Shown here in pieces: positions 41,693 to 51,009 of a stretch of 56,830 bases of DNA. Positions within the stretch are counted from its first letter, which is position 1, and every line of letters begins with the position of its first letter. The stretch is from DRKI01 sp011051875. GTDB lineage: Bacteria; Desulfobacterota; Desulfobulbia; Desulfobulbales; Desulfobulbaceae. The stretch is from contig JALXDL010000074.1 of assembly GCA_026990385.1 (NCBI GenBank), positions 1 to 56,830 on the forward strand. Reading direction: 5' to 3'. A program made the translations under genes and the position numbers. The notes below the pieces were generated by a model. That model saw only the letters and a program-made list of their open reading frames with translations, was not told where the DNA came from and ran no database searches.

Positions 41693-42043
41693 ATGAAAAG
41701 GTTCGGACTTCCCAAGACCTGTCTGCTCAGGAAGACCGGGGAGTTTAACCGGGTATACCGGCAGGGCCGTCGTCTGCATGGCAGGGGGTTCACCCTGATC
41801 TGCATGGCCAACGACCTGCAGTGGAACCGTCTGGGGATCAGCGTACACAGAAAGATCGGCGGCGCGGTCCGCCGGAACAGGATCAAGCGGATCATCCGCG
41901 AGACCTTCCGCCTGCACCGGGATATCTTTCCCTCGGCATCCGATATTGTCTGTGCGGTGCGGCCGGATTTTGCCCTCGACAGCCCGGCGGCCATGCTGGC
42001 TGCCGTGAACCGGCTGTTCGATGCCGGCGAGGGAGTCGGATAG
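41693..42043 (+). CDS. rnpA: Ribonuclease P protein component
   Basis: 116 residues from ATG 41693, five bases after rpmH. Family motif AVRRNRIKRIIRETFR is intact, with SVHRKIGG before it. RnpA binds the RNase P RNA and helps mature tRNA 5' ends. Its stop TAG overlaps the GTG start of yidD. Confidence 0.96.
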   Translation: MKRFGLPKTCLLRKTGEFNRVYRQGRRLHGRGFTLICMANDLQWNRLGISVHRKIGGAVRRNRIKRIIRETFRLHRDIFPSASDIVCAVRPDFALDSPAAMLAAVNRLFDAGEGVG

Positions 42044-42324
42044 TGGCCGGTCACTGCTGCAGGAAAGCTGCGCCCCTGGGCGGGCGGGCCCCCCGGACGG
42101 GGATTTCCGCCTTGGCCGGCCGCCTGCTGATGGTGCTGTTTCGGGGCTACCAGTATTTTGTCTCACCGCTTTTTCCCGCCACCTGTCGGTATACGCCGAC
42201 CTGTTCCCAGTACGCCATCGAGGCCGTGGCACGGTATGGCGCGGTCCGTGGCCTCTACCTGGCCATCCGCCGAATCCTGCGCTGTCATCCCTTTGCCCGC
42301 GGGGGCTTTGATCCCGTGAAATAG
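42043..42324 (+). CDS. yidD: Membrane protein insertion efficiency factor
   Basis: 93 residues from GTG 42043, overlapping the rnpA stop by one base; an internal start further in is also possible. Has the YidD pattern GYQYFVSPLFPATCRYTPTC, SQYAIEAVARYG, and the ending CHPFARGGFDPV, with conserved cysteines. It assists YidC-dependent insertion. Neighbours in the fixed order confirm it. Confidence 0.93.
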   Translation: MAGHCCRKAAPLGGRAPRTGISALAGRLLMVLFRGYQYFVSPLFPATCRYTPTCSQYAIEAVARYGAVRGLYLAIRRILRCHPFARGGFDPVK

Positions 42325-42423
42325 TCGTGCCAATACTATCAGTGACAGGCTGTTGCCGTCTTGCCGCGAAGCCGGTCCCTCACCATTCCCGCCGCGGACA
42401 ACAGCTCTTTTGAGGTAATTCCC

Positions 42424-44121
42424 ATGGACTTGCACAGAGCCCTTCTGGCCTTCGTTCTCTCCATCGCCATCCTTCTGGGATATCAGTATTTTTTTGTCCG
42501 ACCGGTGGTCCAGCAGCAACCGCGGCAGCCGGCCCCGGCCGGAGACACGGCCCGGCAGGACCCGTCGGCCCCCGGCAAGGCCCCGGCCGCCGCACCCGCC
42601 GCGCCCGCCGAGGCTGCGCCGGCCGCCACCTCCATGGTGCAGCAGGTTGCCGTCAACCCGGCGGCCAGGGATATCACCATCGATACGCCCCTGTACAAAG
42701 CGGTGATCAATGAGCAGGGTGGCGGTTTCAAGAGCTTTGTTCTCAAGAAATACCGCCAGAAGCTGGATCGGAATTCCGATCCCATGCAGCTTGTCCAGAC
42801 GCACAACCCGGTGGAACTGCCCCTGCTCTTCACGTTGGATAACGGTGCCGCCTCGCGACTGCCCCTCTACCGGGCCGATGCCACCTCGCTGACCCTGAAG
42901 GGATCCGGGGACACCGCCACCCTGGTCATGACCGCCAGCCTCGATTCCGGGCTCAAGATTACCAGGACGCTGACGTTCAACGGCGCCGATTACATGGTGA
43001 AAAACAGCTACAGGGTGGAGAACACCGGCTCTGCCCCGGTGCCGATCACCCCGGCCATGGTTCTGACCAACGAGCCGTTTGAGCAAAACGCCGCTTCCGG
43101 CGGGGTCAGCCGGTACCTCTTCTCCGGGCCGGCCGCCTACATCGATCAGAAACTCAACCAGGTCAAGGGCAAGGCCCTGAAAGAGGGCCCCAAGGTCATG
43201 CAGGGCAACGTCACCTGGGCCGCCTACGAGGACAACTACTTCATCTGCGCGGTCATTCCCCAGCCCCCGGGCCTGCGGACCGTGACCATCCGTGCCCGGG
43301 ACGAGCGTGTACGCACCGTGGTCGCCGACGGACCGGTCAGCCTGGCGCCGCAGACGGCGAGGGAATTTCAGTTCAACGCCTACTTCGGGCCCAAGAAGCT
43401 GGCGATCCTCAAGGCCGTGGACCACGAGCTGGCCAAGGCGGTCAATTTCGGCTGGTTCGATGTCATTGCCAAGCCCATGCTCTGGCTCCTCAACTTTTTC
43501 TACTCCTTTGTCCACAACTACGGTGTCGCCATCATCATGGTCACCATCCTGATCAAGGCAGCCTTCTGGCATATCACCTCCAAGGGCATGAAGTCCATGA
43601 AGAATATGCAGAAGCTGCAGCCCAAGGTCGCCAAGCTCAAGGAGAAGTACAAGGACGATCCGACCAGGATGAACCAGGAGATGATGGCCCTGTACAAGAC
43701 CTACAAGGTCAATCCGGTGGGCGGCTGTCTGCCGATGCTGATCCAGATTCCGTTCTTCTTCGCGCTCTACCGGGTCCTGATGTCGGCCATCGAGCTGCGG
43801 CACGCGCCGTTCATGCTCTGGATCAACGACCTGTCGGCGCCGGACCGGCTGATGATCGGCTTTGACATCCCCTACATCCACGGCATTCCGGTCCTGACCC
43901 TGCTGATGGGCGCCTCCATGTACCTGCAGCAGAAGATGACCCCGACTACGGCGGACCCGACCCAGGCAAAGATCATGCAGTTTCTGCCGATCCTGTTCAC
44001 CTTCATGTTTCTCAACTTTGCCTCCGGCCTGGTCCTCTACTGGCTGGTCAACAACCTGCTTTCCATCCTCCAGCAGCAGCTCATCAACCGGCAGGTGAAG
44101 GCCACGTCCCAGGCCTCTTGA
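42424..44121 (+). CDS. yidC: Membrane protein insertase
   Basis: 565 residues from ATG 42424 (MDLHRALLAFVLSI). N-terminal anchor, a Pro/Ala-rich linker at about 30-70, the periplasmic beta domain of Gram-negative YidC (about 75-340), and the five-helix insertase core with KGMKSMKNMQKLQPK, GGCLPMLIQIPFFFALY and LVLYWLVNNLLS. It inserts and folds inner-membrane proteins. The large periplasmic domain supports a Gram-negative host. Confidence 0.97.
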   Translation: MDLHRALLAFVLSIAILLGYQYFFVRPVVQQQPRQPAPAGDTARQDPSAPGKAPAAAPAAPAEAAPAATSMVQQVAVNPAARDITIDTPLYKAVINEQGGGFKSFVLKKYRQKLDRNSDPMQLVQTHNPVELPLLFTLDNGAASRLPLYRADATSLTLKGSGDTATLVMTASLDSGLKITRTLTFNGADYMVKNSYRVENTGSAPVPITPAMVLTNEPFEQNAASGGVSRYLFSGPAAYIDQKLNQVKGKALKEGPKVMQGNVTWAAYEDNYFICAVIPQPPGLRTVTIRARDERVRTVVADGPVSLAPQTAREFQFNAYFGPKKLAILKAVDHELAKAVNFGWFDVIAKPMLWLLNFFYSFVHNYGVAIIMVTILIKAAFWHITSKGMKSMKNMQKLQPKVAKLKEKYKDDPTRMNQEMMALYKTYKVNPVGGCLPMLIQIPFFFALYRVLMSAIELRHAPFMLWINDLSAPDRLMIGFDIPYIHGIPVLTLLMGASMYLQQKMTPTTADPTQAKIMQFLPILFTFMFLNFASGLVLYWLVNNLLSILQQQLINRQVKATSQAS

Positions 44122-44137
44122 AAAGGACATGACTTCC

Positions 44138-45145
44138 ATGGCAAAAGGAAAAGATTTTTTCGGCAAGGATGTATCCGAGGCAATCAGGCAGGCCTGCAGA
44201 GAACTGTCCGCGGCCCAGGAGAATCTCGATATAGAGGTCCTGGAAACCGGCTCGGCAGGGATCTTCGGCCTGTGCAGGAAGAAGGCCCATATCCGGGTGA
44301 CGATCAAGCCGGAGACCGGGACCGGCAAGGAACCGCCCGAAAAACCTGGCCGGAAAAAGAAGCGGCCGGCGCCGGAAAAGAGTACTTCTGCGGACAAGAA
44401 AAGCGCGGAAAGCGGGACACCGGAGGAGGTCGCACCGCAGCAGCCGGCGGTGACGAAGGAGAACGCGCAAGCAGAGGAGAAGCCGGCCCCGGCAAGGGAG
44501 GAGGCTGTTGCCGCCAAGAGTGTACCGCCGGCCGGGGTGCCGCCCGCAAAGGCCACCTCCCCCAGGGAAGCGCCCGGAAAAGAGCAGCCGGCCGCCCCTG
44601 CACCGGAAGGGGCGCGGGAACCCCCTTCGGCCGAGGTCCTGGAGGCGATCCGTTCCGACCTGGAGCAGATGCTCACCCTGATGGGCTATCCTTCCCGGGT
44701 CTCGGTTGCGGTGGAGGACCTTACGGTCCGCTGCCAGATCAGCAGTGAGCACGAGGAGGCGATCATCGGCACCGACGGCCGCACCCTGGACAGCCTGCAG
44801 TACCTGCTGCGCAAGATGATGAGCCGCCGCCTGCCCGAACGGGTGATGCTGACGCTGGATGCCGGCAATTTCCGGCAGCGCAGGGCAGAGGAGCTTAAAG
44901 AGAGGGCCCACGATCTGGCCGGCCAGGTCCGGGAGGACGGCAAGACCCGGGCCATCCCGGCCCTCAACCCGTCCGAGCGGCGCGTGGTCCACATGGCCCT
45001 GCAGGAGGACAAGACCATCCGCTCCCGGTCCGTGGGAGACGGATTATTTAAAAAGGTCCTCATCTACCGGCCGGGCAAGGACAAGAAGTCCGGCTCCCGG
45101 AAACGCAGAGGTCGCCAGAGTGACCGCTCTTCATCGGGAAACTGA
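44138..45145 (+). CDS. jag: Jag/KhpB RNA-binding protein
   Basis: Start at ATG 44138 fits the AAAAGGAC ribosome site better than the ATG at 44129. About 335 residues: Jag_N domain (about 1-55; KGKDFFGKDVSEA, GIFGLCRKKA), a long low-complexity Ala/Pro/Lys/Glu linker (about 60-165), a KH domain with HEEAIIGTDGRTLDSLQYL, and an R3H domain with LNPSERRVVHMAL. It is thought to bind RNA with KhpA and to link to cell-envelope functions. Position between yidC and mnmE is typical. Confidence 0.95.
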   Translation: MAKGKDFFGKDVSEAIRQACRELSAAQENLDIEVLETGSAGIFGLCRKKAHIRVTIKPETGTGKEPPEKPGRKKKRPAPEKSTSADKKSAESGTPEEVAPQQPAVTKENAQAEEKPAPAREEAVAAKSVPPAGVPPAKATSPREAPGKEQPAAPAPEGAREPPSAEVLEAIRSDLEQMLTLMGYPSRVSVAVEDLTVRCQISSEHEEAIIGTDGRTLDSLQYLLRKMMSRRLPERVMLTLDAGNFRQRRAEELKERAHDLAGQVREDGKTRAIPALNPSERRVVHMALQEDKTIRSRSVGDGLFKKVLIYRPGKDKKSGSRKRRGRQSDRSSSGN

Positions 45146-46517
45146 TACCATAGCCGCCATTGCCACTGCCCCCGGCACCGGCGGCATCGGCATTATCCGC
45201 ATCTCCGGGCCGCAGGCCCGCGACATCCTCGGCGCCATGTTCCGCCCTTTTCGCGCCAGCGCCGATCCCACCAGGGAAAGCCACAAGCTCCATTACGGCA
45301 CGGTCGTCGACCGTGGCGGCCGGGTCCTCGACGAGGTCCTGGCCGTGTTCATGAAGGCGCCTGCCACCTATACCCGCGAGGACGTGGTCGAGCTGCACAG
45401 TCACGGTTCCTACCTGGTCCTGCAGGCCATCCTGGCCGAGGTCCTGGCCCGGGGCGCCCGTCCTGCCGAGCCCGGCGAGTTCACCAAGCGCGCCTTTCTT
45501 GCTGGCCGCATCGACCTGACCCGGGCCGAGGCGGTCATCGACCTGCTCCAGGCCCGGACCGCCAGCGGCGTGGACCTGGCAATGGGCCAGTTGCAGGGCC
45601 GGCTCCAGGAGCGGGTGGAGGCGGTGCGCCAGGGGCTGACCGAGATCCTGGCCATCCTCGAGGTGGCCATCGATTTTCCGGACGAGGACGTGGAGATCCT
45701 GGACAGCGGCCATCTCCTGGAGCGGCTGGCCCGCGACGTGGAGGCGCCCCTGGACCGGTTGCTCGCCCTGGCCGACCAGGGCAAGGTGCTGCGGGAGGGG
45801 ATCAGCGTGGTCATTGCCGGCCGTCCCAACGTGGGCAAGTCCAGCCTGCTCAACGAGCTGCTCCAGGAGCAGCGGGCCCTGGTCACCGAGGTGCCCGGCA
45901 CCACCCGCGATACCATCGAGGAGATGATCTCCATCCACGGAATTCCCGTGCACCTGGTGGACACCGCCGGTATCCGCGCCCACGACGACCTGGTGGAGGG
46001 GCTGGGCATCGAGCGGGCCCGCCGCAAGATGGACGAGGCCGACCTGGTCCTGTTCCTCGTCGACGCCGGCACCGGCCTGACAGCGCAGGACCGGGAACTG
46101 TACGACTCGGTGGCCGGACGCGACCATATCGTGGTCCTCAACAAGACCGACATTGCGCCGCCGGACCACCTCGATACCCTGGAGCGGGAGTTTGCCGGTG
46201 TGGACGTGGTCCGGATCTCCTGCCGCCGCCAGGAGGGGATCGACGGACTGCGGGAGACCATGTTCCGCCACATGCTGGGCGAAGACGCCCTGGAAGAGCG
46301 CCCCGCCTGCGCCCCCAACCTGCGCCACCGCGCGGTCCTGGCAAAATGCCGGGACGCCTGCCGCCGCTTGCGCCAGGCCCTGCAGGCCGGTGCTCCCGCC
46401 GACCTGCTGGCGGTGGAGGTCCAGTCCGCCCTCGATCACCTGGGCGACATCGTCGGCATCACCACGCCCGAGGATGTCCTGGACACCATTTTCTCCCGCT
46501 TCTGCATCGGCAAGTAA
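45120..46517 (+). CDS. mnmE: tRNA modification GTPase
   Basis: 465 residues from GTG 45120, overlapping the end of jag by 26 bases. N-terminal tetrahydrofolate-binding domain (IATAPGTGGIGIIRISG), a helical domain with an inserted GTPase: GRPNVGKSSLLN, TTRDT, DTAGIR, NKTD, and the C-terminal CIGK with the catalytic Cys. It works with MnmG (35659-37542) to modify wobble uridine. Confidence 0.97.
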   Translation: MTALHRETDTIAAIATAPGTGGIGIIRISGPQARDILGAMFRPFRASADPTRESHKLHYGTVVDRGGRVLDEVLAVFMKAPATYTREDVVELHSHGSYLVLQAILAEVLARGARPAEPGEFTKRAFLAGRIDLTRAEAVIDLLQARTASGVDLAMGQLQGRLQERVEAVRQGLTEILAILEVAIDFPDEDVEILDSGHLLERLARDVEAPLDRLLALADQGKVLREGISVVIAGRPNVGKSSLLNELLQEQRALVTEVPGTTRDTIEEMISIHGIPVHLVDTAGIRAHDDLVEGLGIERARRKMDEADLVLFLVDAGTGLTAQDRELYDSVAGRDHIVVLNKTDIAPPDHLDTLEREFAGVDVVRISCRRQEGIDGLRETMFRHMLGEDALEERPACAPNLRHRAVLAKCRDACRRLRQALQAGAPADLLAVEVQSALDHLGDIVGITTPEDVLDTIFSRFCIGK

Positions 46518-47719
46518 TGTTTCGCGAACAGCGCATCTCCATGACCGAAACACGTTTTATAGTGGCAGGGCGACTCATCGACGGTTCCGGCGGCCCGGTG
46601 CACCGCCAGGTCTTCCTGGCGGTGCGGCAGGGGGATATCACCGGCATCGGTCCCGCGTCCGGCCTGCCGGCCGGCACACCTCAAACAGCGGTCACGGATC
46701 TCTCCCACTGCACCATCCTGCCATCCCTGGTTGACAGCAGTACCTGCCTTTCCTGTTCTCCCTCGGTGGACCGGGCGGTGCGGGCGTCCATGGCCGGGGC
46801 CGATGGCGCGGCACGGATGGCCATGCTGGAGCGCCACGTCCATTACTGCCACGTTTACGGCGTGCTCGGTGTGGCCGATGGCGACGATGCCACCGGCCTG
46901 GTGACACGGTACCGGCAGGAGAAGGAGGCCACCATCGAGATCAGGTGCTCGGGCCCCCTGTGCAGGACCCTGCAGGACTGTGGCAGGGAAGCGGGGGCAC
47001 GCGATTTTCTCAAGATCGCCTGCAGCGGCGATATCGCCATCCGGGAGGAGCCGTCGCCAGGACCCGGCCAGGAGGAGCTCTGCCGGATGCTCTCCTGCCG
47101 GGGCGGCAGAAAGGCGGTGGTGGTGGCCAATGGCCGCCGCCGGGTGGCCGAGGCTCTGGCGGCCGGCTGTGACGCCATCGAGCAGGGGTATGGCATGGGC
47201 GAAGACAACCTGCGGCTGATGGCGGAGCGGGACACCCTGTGGATTCCCTGCGTGGTGCGGGCCAGGAACGGCCTGGACAGTGCCGTTGGTGACGGCGGCG
47301 TGGCATGCCGCTTTTCGCAGCGTTACATCTCGCCGGAAAAACCGGTGCCAGGGGCAGAGGCCTTCTGGAAGGAGACGCTCGCCGGGCAACTGGCGCAACT
47401 GCGCCTGGCCAGGAAACTGGGGGTGAGGACAGCCGTGGGAACCGGTGCCGGAGGAGTCGGCATCCTCCATGGCGAGTCCATGGTCGAGGAGATGAAGCTG
47501 TTTCTCAGGGCGGGCTACTCCCTCGAGGAGACCATCCGCTGCGCCTCGGAACATGGCGCCCGCTTTTTCGGCATGGACGGCCTGGGCATGCTGGCCCCGG
47601 GACGCAGGGCGACGTTTTTGGCCGTGCGTGGAACGGTGAAGCAGCTTCCCCGGAAACTCTCCTACCTGGAGGATATCTACATCGACGGGAGGCCGAGCAC
47701 CGCCTACCGCAAGGTGTAG
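46517..47719 (+). CDS. Amidohydrolase-fold protein lacking all metal ligands (probable pseudo-enzyme)
   Basis: About 400 residues from ATG 46517, overlapping the mnmE stop; ATG 46541 is an alternative. The overall pattern is that of imidazolonepropionase/prolidase-like amidohydrolases: N-terminal beta domain with GRLIDGSGG, then barrel, then GMLAPGRRATFLAV. But the metal site HXH after PGLVD is replaced (PSLVDSSTCLS), the later His of VxxHA is missing (VVVANGRRR), IEHG is IEQG, and the final Asp of GTDAG is Gly (GTGAG). With no metal-binding residues it cannot work as a normal amidohydrolase. Frame is intact and codon use normal, so it is kept for another role, which I cannot name. The selenoprotein-like gene follows 57 bases later. 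Confidence 0.8.
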   Translation: MFREQRISMTETRFIVAGRLIDGSGGPVHRQVFLAVRQGDITGIGPASGLPAGTPQTAVTDLSHCTILPSLVDSSTCLSCSPSVDRAVRASMAGADGAARMAMLERHVHYCHVYGVLGVADGDDATGLVTRYRQEKEATIEIRCSGPLCRTLQDCGREAGARDFLKIACSGDIAIREEPSPGPGQEELCRMLSCRGGRKAVVVANGRRRVAEALAAGCDAIEQGYGMGEDNLRLMAERDTLWIPCVVRARNGLDSAVGDGGVACRFSQRYISPEKPVPGAEAFWKETLAGQLAQLRLARKLGVRTAVGTGAGGVGILHGESMVEEMKLFLRAGYSLEETIRCASEHGARFFGMDGLGMLAPGRRATFLAVRGTVKQLPRKLSYLEDIYIDGRPSTAYRKV

Positions 47720-47776
47720 GTGTGGCCCCGCCCGGACCGATCACACGGCAACAACGAGGAACATGGAGGAGAGACG

Positions 47777-48262
47777 ATGACAGATCCGGAGAAGATGGCC
47801 CAACAGGCCACTGAACTCTTTCTGCAGCACATGCACTGAAGCCAGGCCATTCTCGGCGCGTGCGCCGGGTTGTTCCGCAGCCAGCCGCCCTCGGCCGAGC
47901 TGATGGCGGCCATGGCCCCGTTTGGCGGCGGCATGGGCTCAAGCGGCCAGGTGTGCGGCACCCTTGCCGGGGCCCTGGCCGTGATCGGTTTCACCATGGG
48001 CAAGACCGGCCCGCAGGAGCGGGATCACAGGAAGATGTGGAAACTCAGCAACACCATGGTGCGCCGCTTTGCCGATATCTGCCGGCCCTACGGCGGCATC
48101 AACTGCGCCCAGATCGCCGGCGTGGATTGGAAGAATCCCGCTGCTGTCAAGGCGTTTTACCGGGACCCTGACAGCCGCCGCCGGAACTGTGTCCAGGTCA
48201 TCCGCGAGACGAGCCTGGCGCTCCATGCCCTGGTCACGGAGCACCTGGACAGGAACGGCTGA
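47777..48262 (+). CDS. C_GCAxxG_C_C family redox protein with probable selenocysteine
   Basis: From ATG 47777 (GGAGGAG upstream), 161 residues if the in-frame TGA at 47837-47839 is read through as residue 21. In this family the N-terminus normally reads Cys-Ser-Gln-Ala; here it is His-TGA-Ser-Gln-Ala-Ile-Leu, so the stop stands exactly at the conserved Cys. After it the frame stays open with family motifs FGGGMGSSGQVCGTLAGA, CRPYGGINCAQIAG and NCVQVI. Right after TGA (47854-47867) the RNA can form CGGC-GCGUGC-GCCG, a hairpin in the place of a bacterial SECIS. I infer a selenoprotein; the alternative, a simple nonsense mutation, would not so exactly replace the catalytic Cys. Confidence 0.8.
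47840..47872 (+). promoter_or_regulatory. Candidate bacterial SECIS element
   Basis: A stem CGGC/GCCG (extendable to CGGCGC/GCGCCG) begins about 15 bases after the TGA at 47837-47839, with a GU in the apical loop. This distance and shape fit the SelB-binding hairpin needed for selenocysteine insertion. Confidence 0.55.
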
Positions 48263-48302
48263 GATCCCCCGGGGCCGTGTCCCGGCAACCGGCCACCTGC
48301 CC

Positions 48303-49007
48303 TCAGAACCAGGCCCTGATGCCGACAACAAACCGGAAGTCGTCCGCGTCGCTGCCCTCTTCGCGGGCATAGTCGGCCGTCCTGCCGTACAGGTGGTTCC
48401 AGTTGATGCCGACATAGGGCGCAAACTCCCGCCTGATCTCGTAGCGCAGGCGCAGGCCCAGCTCCAGGTCCGAGATCCCCGAACCGATACCGGTCGCCGG
48501 ATCATCCCTGCCATAGAGGTTCAGCTCGAAATCAGGGACCAGGATCAGGCGCTGCGTAAAGAGGATCTCGTACTCGGCCTGGAGCCGCGCCGCGGTGCGG
48601 CCTGATTCGCCGACAAAGACCGCGGCATCGATATCAAAAAAATAGGGGGCCAGGCCCTTTACTCCCAGGGCCAGCCAGTTCCGGTCCGGGCGGGGGCGCA
48701 GGTCGCCCCGCCATCCCGCCTGCAGGTCCCAGAACGGGGCGACTGCCCGGCTGTAGAGTACCTGCAGTTCCGCCTCTTCCACCCCGCCGTTCACGTAGTC
48801 GCCATCGGTCTTGATCCAGAGCTTGTTCAGGTCGTACCCGGTCCAGCCCTCGGCGTCCCAGGCAAAGGGATCGTCGCCGTCACCGGCCCTGACCTCCGCC
48901 TGGTCCACCAGCACCCTGGTCAGCAGGGGATCGTCAACCATGCCGGCAACAGAGGTGGCTGCAGGGGCGAGCAGGGGCAGGATCAGCAGGAGCGCATATC
49001 TTTTCAT
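48303..49007 (-). CDS. copB: Outer-membrane copper resistance protein CopB/PcoB
   Basis: From ATG 49007: 234 residues with a signal peptide (SVAGMVDDP) and a beta-barrel of the CopB family: WDAEGWTGYDLNKLWIKTDGD, RPDRNWLALGVKG, FDIDAAVFVGESG and the ending FVVGIRAWF. The usual Met/His-rich N-terminal region is absent. It follows copA by 11 bases and is thought to work with CopA in copper tolerance at the outer membrane. Confidence 0.92.
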   Translation of the reverse strand: MKRYALLLILPLLAPAATSVAGMVDDPLLTRVLVDQAEVRAGDGDDPFAWDAEGWTGYDLNKLWIKTDGDYVNGGVEEAELQVLYSRAVAPFWDLQAGWRGDLRPRPDRNWLALGVKGLAPYFFDIDAAVFVGESGRTAARLQAEYEILFTQRLILVPDFELNLYGRDDPATGIGSGISDLELGLRLRYEIRREFAPYVGINWNHLYGRTADYAREEGSDADDFRFVVGIRAWF

Positions 49008-49017
49008 CGTCTTCTCC

Positions 49018-50832
49018 TCACCCCACCACCACCTTGCGGAACATGGCCGGCATGTGGTAGAGCAGGTGGCAGTGATAGGCCCATGGCCCCATGGCATCGG
49101 CACTCACCAGGTAGCTTATCTTCGCGCCCGGCTGGACCACGACCGTGTGCTTGCGCGGGATGTGGTCGCCGTCGCCTGTCTCCAGGTCGCTCCACATGCC
49201 GTGCAGGTGCATGGGGTGGTTCATCATGGTGTCGTTGACAAAGGTGACCCGCAGCCGTTCGCCGTACCTGAAGCGCAGCGGCTCGGCGTCCGCGTACCTG
49301 ATACCGTTGATGGACCACATGTAGCGGGACATGTTGCCGGTCAGGTGGAGCTGGATCTCCCGCTCCGGGTCGCGCGGGTCCGGGGTGGCAGAGAGGTTGC
49401 GCAGGTCCGCATAGGTCAGCACCCGGCGGCCGTTGTTGCGCAGGCTCACCCCCGGGTCATCGAGCCGGTACCTTGGATGCCTGGCCCGCATGTCGACCTG
49501 GGGCCCGAACTCGGTGGCCACGTGCACCACCGGGGCATCGCTGCCCATGCCGGCCGGGCCGCGCCTGGCCTGTCCGGCCATTGACCCCCGCATGGCGCCA
49601 TGGACCCTGTCCTGCGCCATCTCTCCGGCCTGCCGGTCATCTTTCCGCATATCACCAGCCCCCTTCATCCCGGCCATGTCCATGCCCATGTCGGTCATGG
49701 TCAGGATCGGGTAGGGATCATAGTCCGGAACCTCTGCCGTCAGCGCCGGGTCAGGCGTCAGGGTGCCACGGGCATGGCCGCTCCGGTCAAGGGCCTGGGC
49801 AAAGATACAGTAGGCCCGGTCAGCGGCCGGTTGCACGATCACGTCATAGGTCTCGGCAACCCCGATCCTGAACTCGTCCACGGTGACAGGCTCGATGTTC
49901 TGGCCGTCCGCGGCGACAACGGTCATCTTCAGGCCCGGAATGCGGACATCGAAGAAGGTCATGGCCGAACCGTTGATGATGCGCAGCCGCACCTTTTCGC
50001 CCCGCCTGAACAGCCCGGTCCAGCCTGCGGCCGGCGTGCGGCCGTTCATGAGGTAGGTGTAGGTGTAGCCGGTTACATCCGAGAGATCCCGGTCACTCAT
50101 GCGCATCATGTTCCACATGCGCCGCTCATTCCATGTCCGCACCAGGCCCCTGTTCCTGATATCCCGAACCAGGTCTGCCAGGGTTCGCTCGTTGAAGTTG
50201 TAGTAATCACTCATCTTCTTGAGCTTGGCATAGATGGTGTCCGGATCTTCGTCCGACCAGTCCGAAAGCATGACAACGTGTTCCCGGTCATAGGCGAAGG
50301 GCTCCGGTTCCAGGGGATCGACGATGAGGGGCCCGTAGAGCCCTGTCTGCTCCTGGAAGCCGGAATGGCTGTGATACCAGTAGGTGCCGCTCTGCCTGAC
50401 ATCAAACCGGTAGTGAAACGTCTCGCCGGGGTCGATGCCGTCAAAGCTGATATCGGGAACCCCATCCATGCCGAAGGGCAGGATGATACCGTGCCAGTGG
50501 ATGGAGGCGGATTCGGCCAACCGGTTGGTCACCCTGAGGCTGACCCGGTCACCCTCCCGCCAGCGCAGGACAGGTCCGGGAACCGAGCCGTTGACCGCGG
50601 TCGCGATCCGCGTTCTGCCGGTAAAGTTGACCGGCTGCGGCGCAATGGTGAGATGGAAGTTTTTTCCGCGCAGCACCGGCATGCGCTCGGCCACCGATGC
50701 TTCGGCGGCCGAGCTTTTGCCGGGCACCATTCCCAGGCCAAGCAGCACTCCACCGGCAGCGACCCCCTTGACGAACCGGCGGCGATCCATGGACAGCGAG
50801 TCGAGTTGTGACAGGATCCTTGCGATATCCAT
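49018..50832 (-). CDS. copA: Periplasmic multicopper oxidase, copper resistance protein CopA/PcoA
   Basis: Start at ATG 50832 (GGGAGGAA upstream) gives 604 residues. Twin-arginine-type signal SMDRRRFVKG, three cupredoxin domains and all copper ligands: HWHGIILPFG, YWYHSHSGFQ, NHPMHLHGMW and YHCHLLYHM. A Met-rich insert (about residues 385-425, with MTDMGMDMAGMKG) resembles that of CopA/PcoA. It oxidises Cu(I) in the periplasm. No CopRS/CusRS regulator is next to it. Confidence 0.95.
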   Translation of the reverse strand: MDIARILSQLDSLSMDRRRFVKGVAAGGVLLGLGMVPGKSSAAEASVAERMPVLRGKNFHLTIAPQPVNFTGRTRIATAVNGSVPGPVLRWREGDRVSLRVTNRLAESASIHWHGIILPFGMDGVPDISFDGIDPGETFHYRFDVRQSGTYWYHSHSGFQEQTGLYGPLIVDPLEPEPFAYDREHVVMLSDWSDEDPDTIYAKLKKMSDYYNFNERTLADLVRDIRNRGLVRTWNERRMWNMMRMSDRDLSDVTGYTYTYLMNGRTPAAGWTGLFRRGEKVRLRIINGSAMTFFDVRIPGLKMTVVAADGQNIEPVTVDEFRIGVAETYDVIVQPAADRAYCIFAQALDRSGHARGTLTPDPALTAEVPDYDPYPILTMTDMGMDMAGMKGAGDMRKDDRQAGEMAQDRVHGAMRGSMAGQARRGPAGMGSDAPVVHVATEFGPQVDMRARHPRYRLDDPGVSLRNNGRRVLTYADLRNLSATPDPRDPEREIQLHLTGNMSRYMWSINGIRYADAEPLRFRYGERLRVTFVNDTMMNHPMHLHGMWSDLETGDGDHIPRKHTVVVQPGAKISYLVSADAMGPWAYHCHLLYHMPAMFRKVVVG

Positions 50833-51009
50833 CTGTTCCTCCCGGAAAGGGGGTGGCAGAGAAGTCATACGTCTGTCCTGGAGCATCGACAGAGCATGGG
50901 GTTTGAAACCTGCGATAACAGTTCGGTTCGTAACTGGTCGCGGGGCATGTTAACCATCTGTTTGCATTTTCCCAGGGTATGTTGGCACAGGTGCCCCTAT
51001 TTTGTGCAG

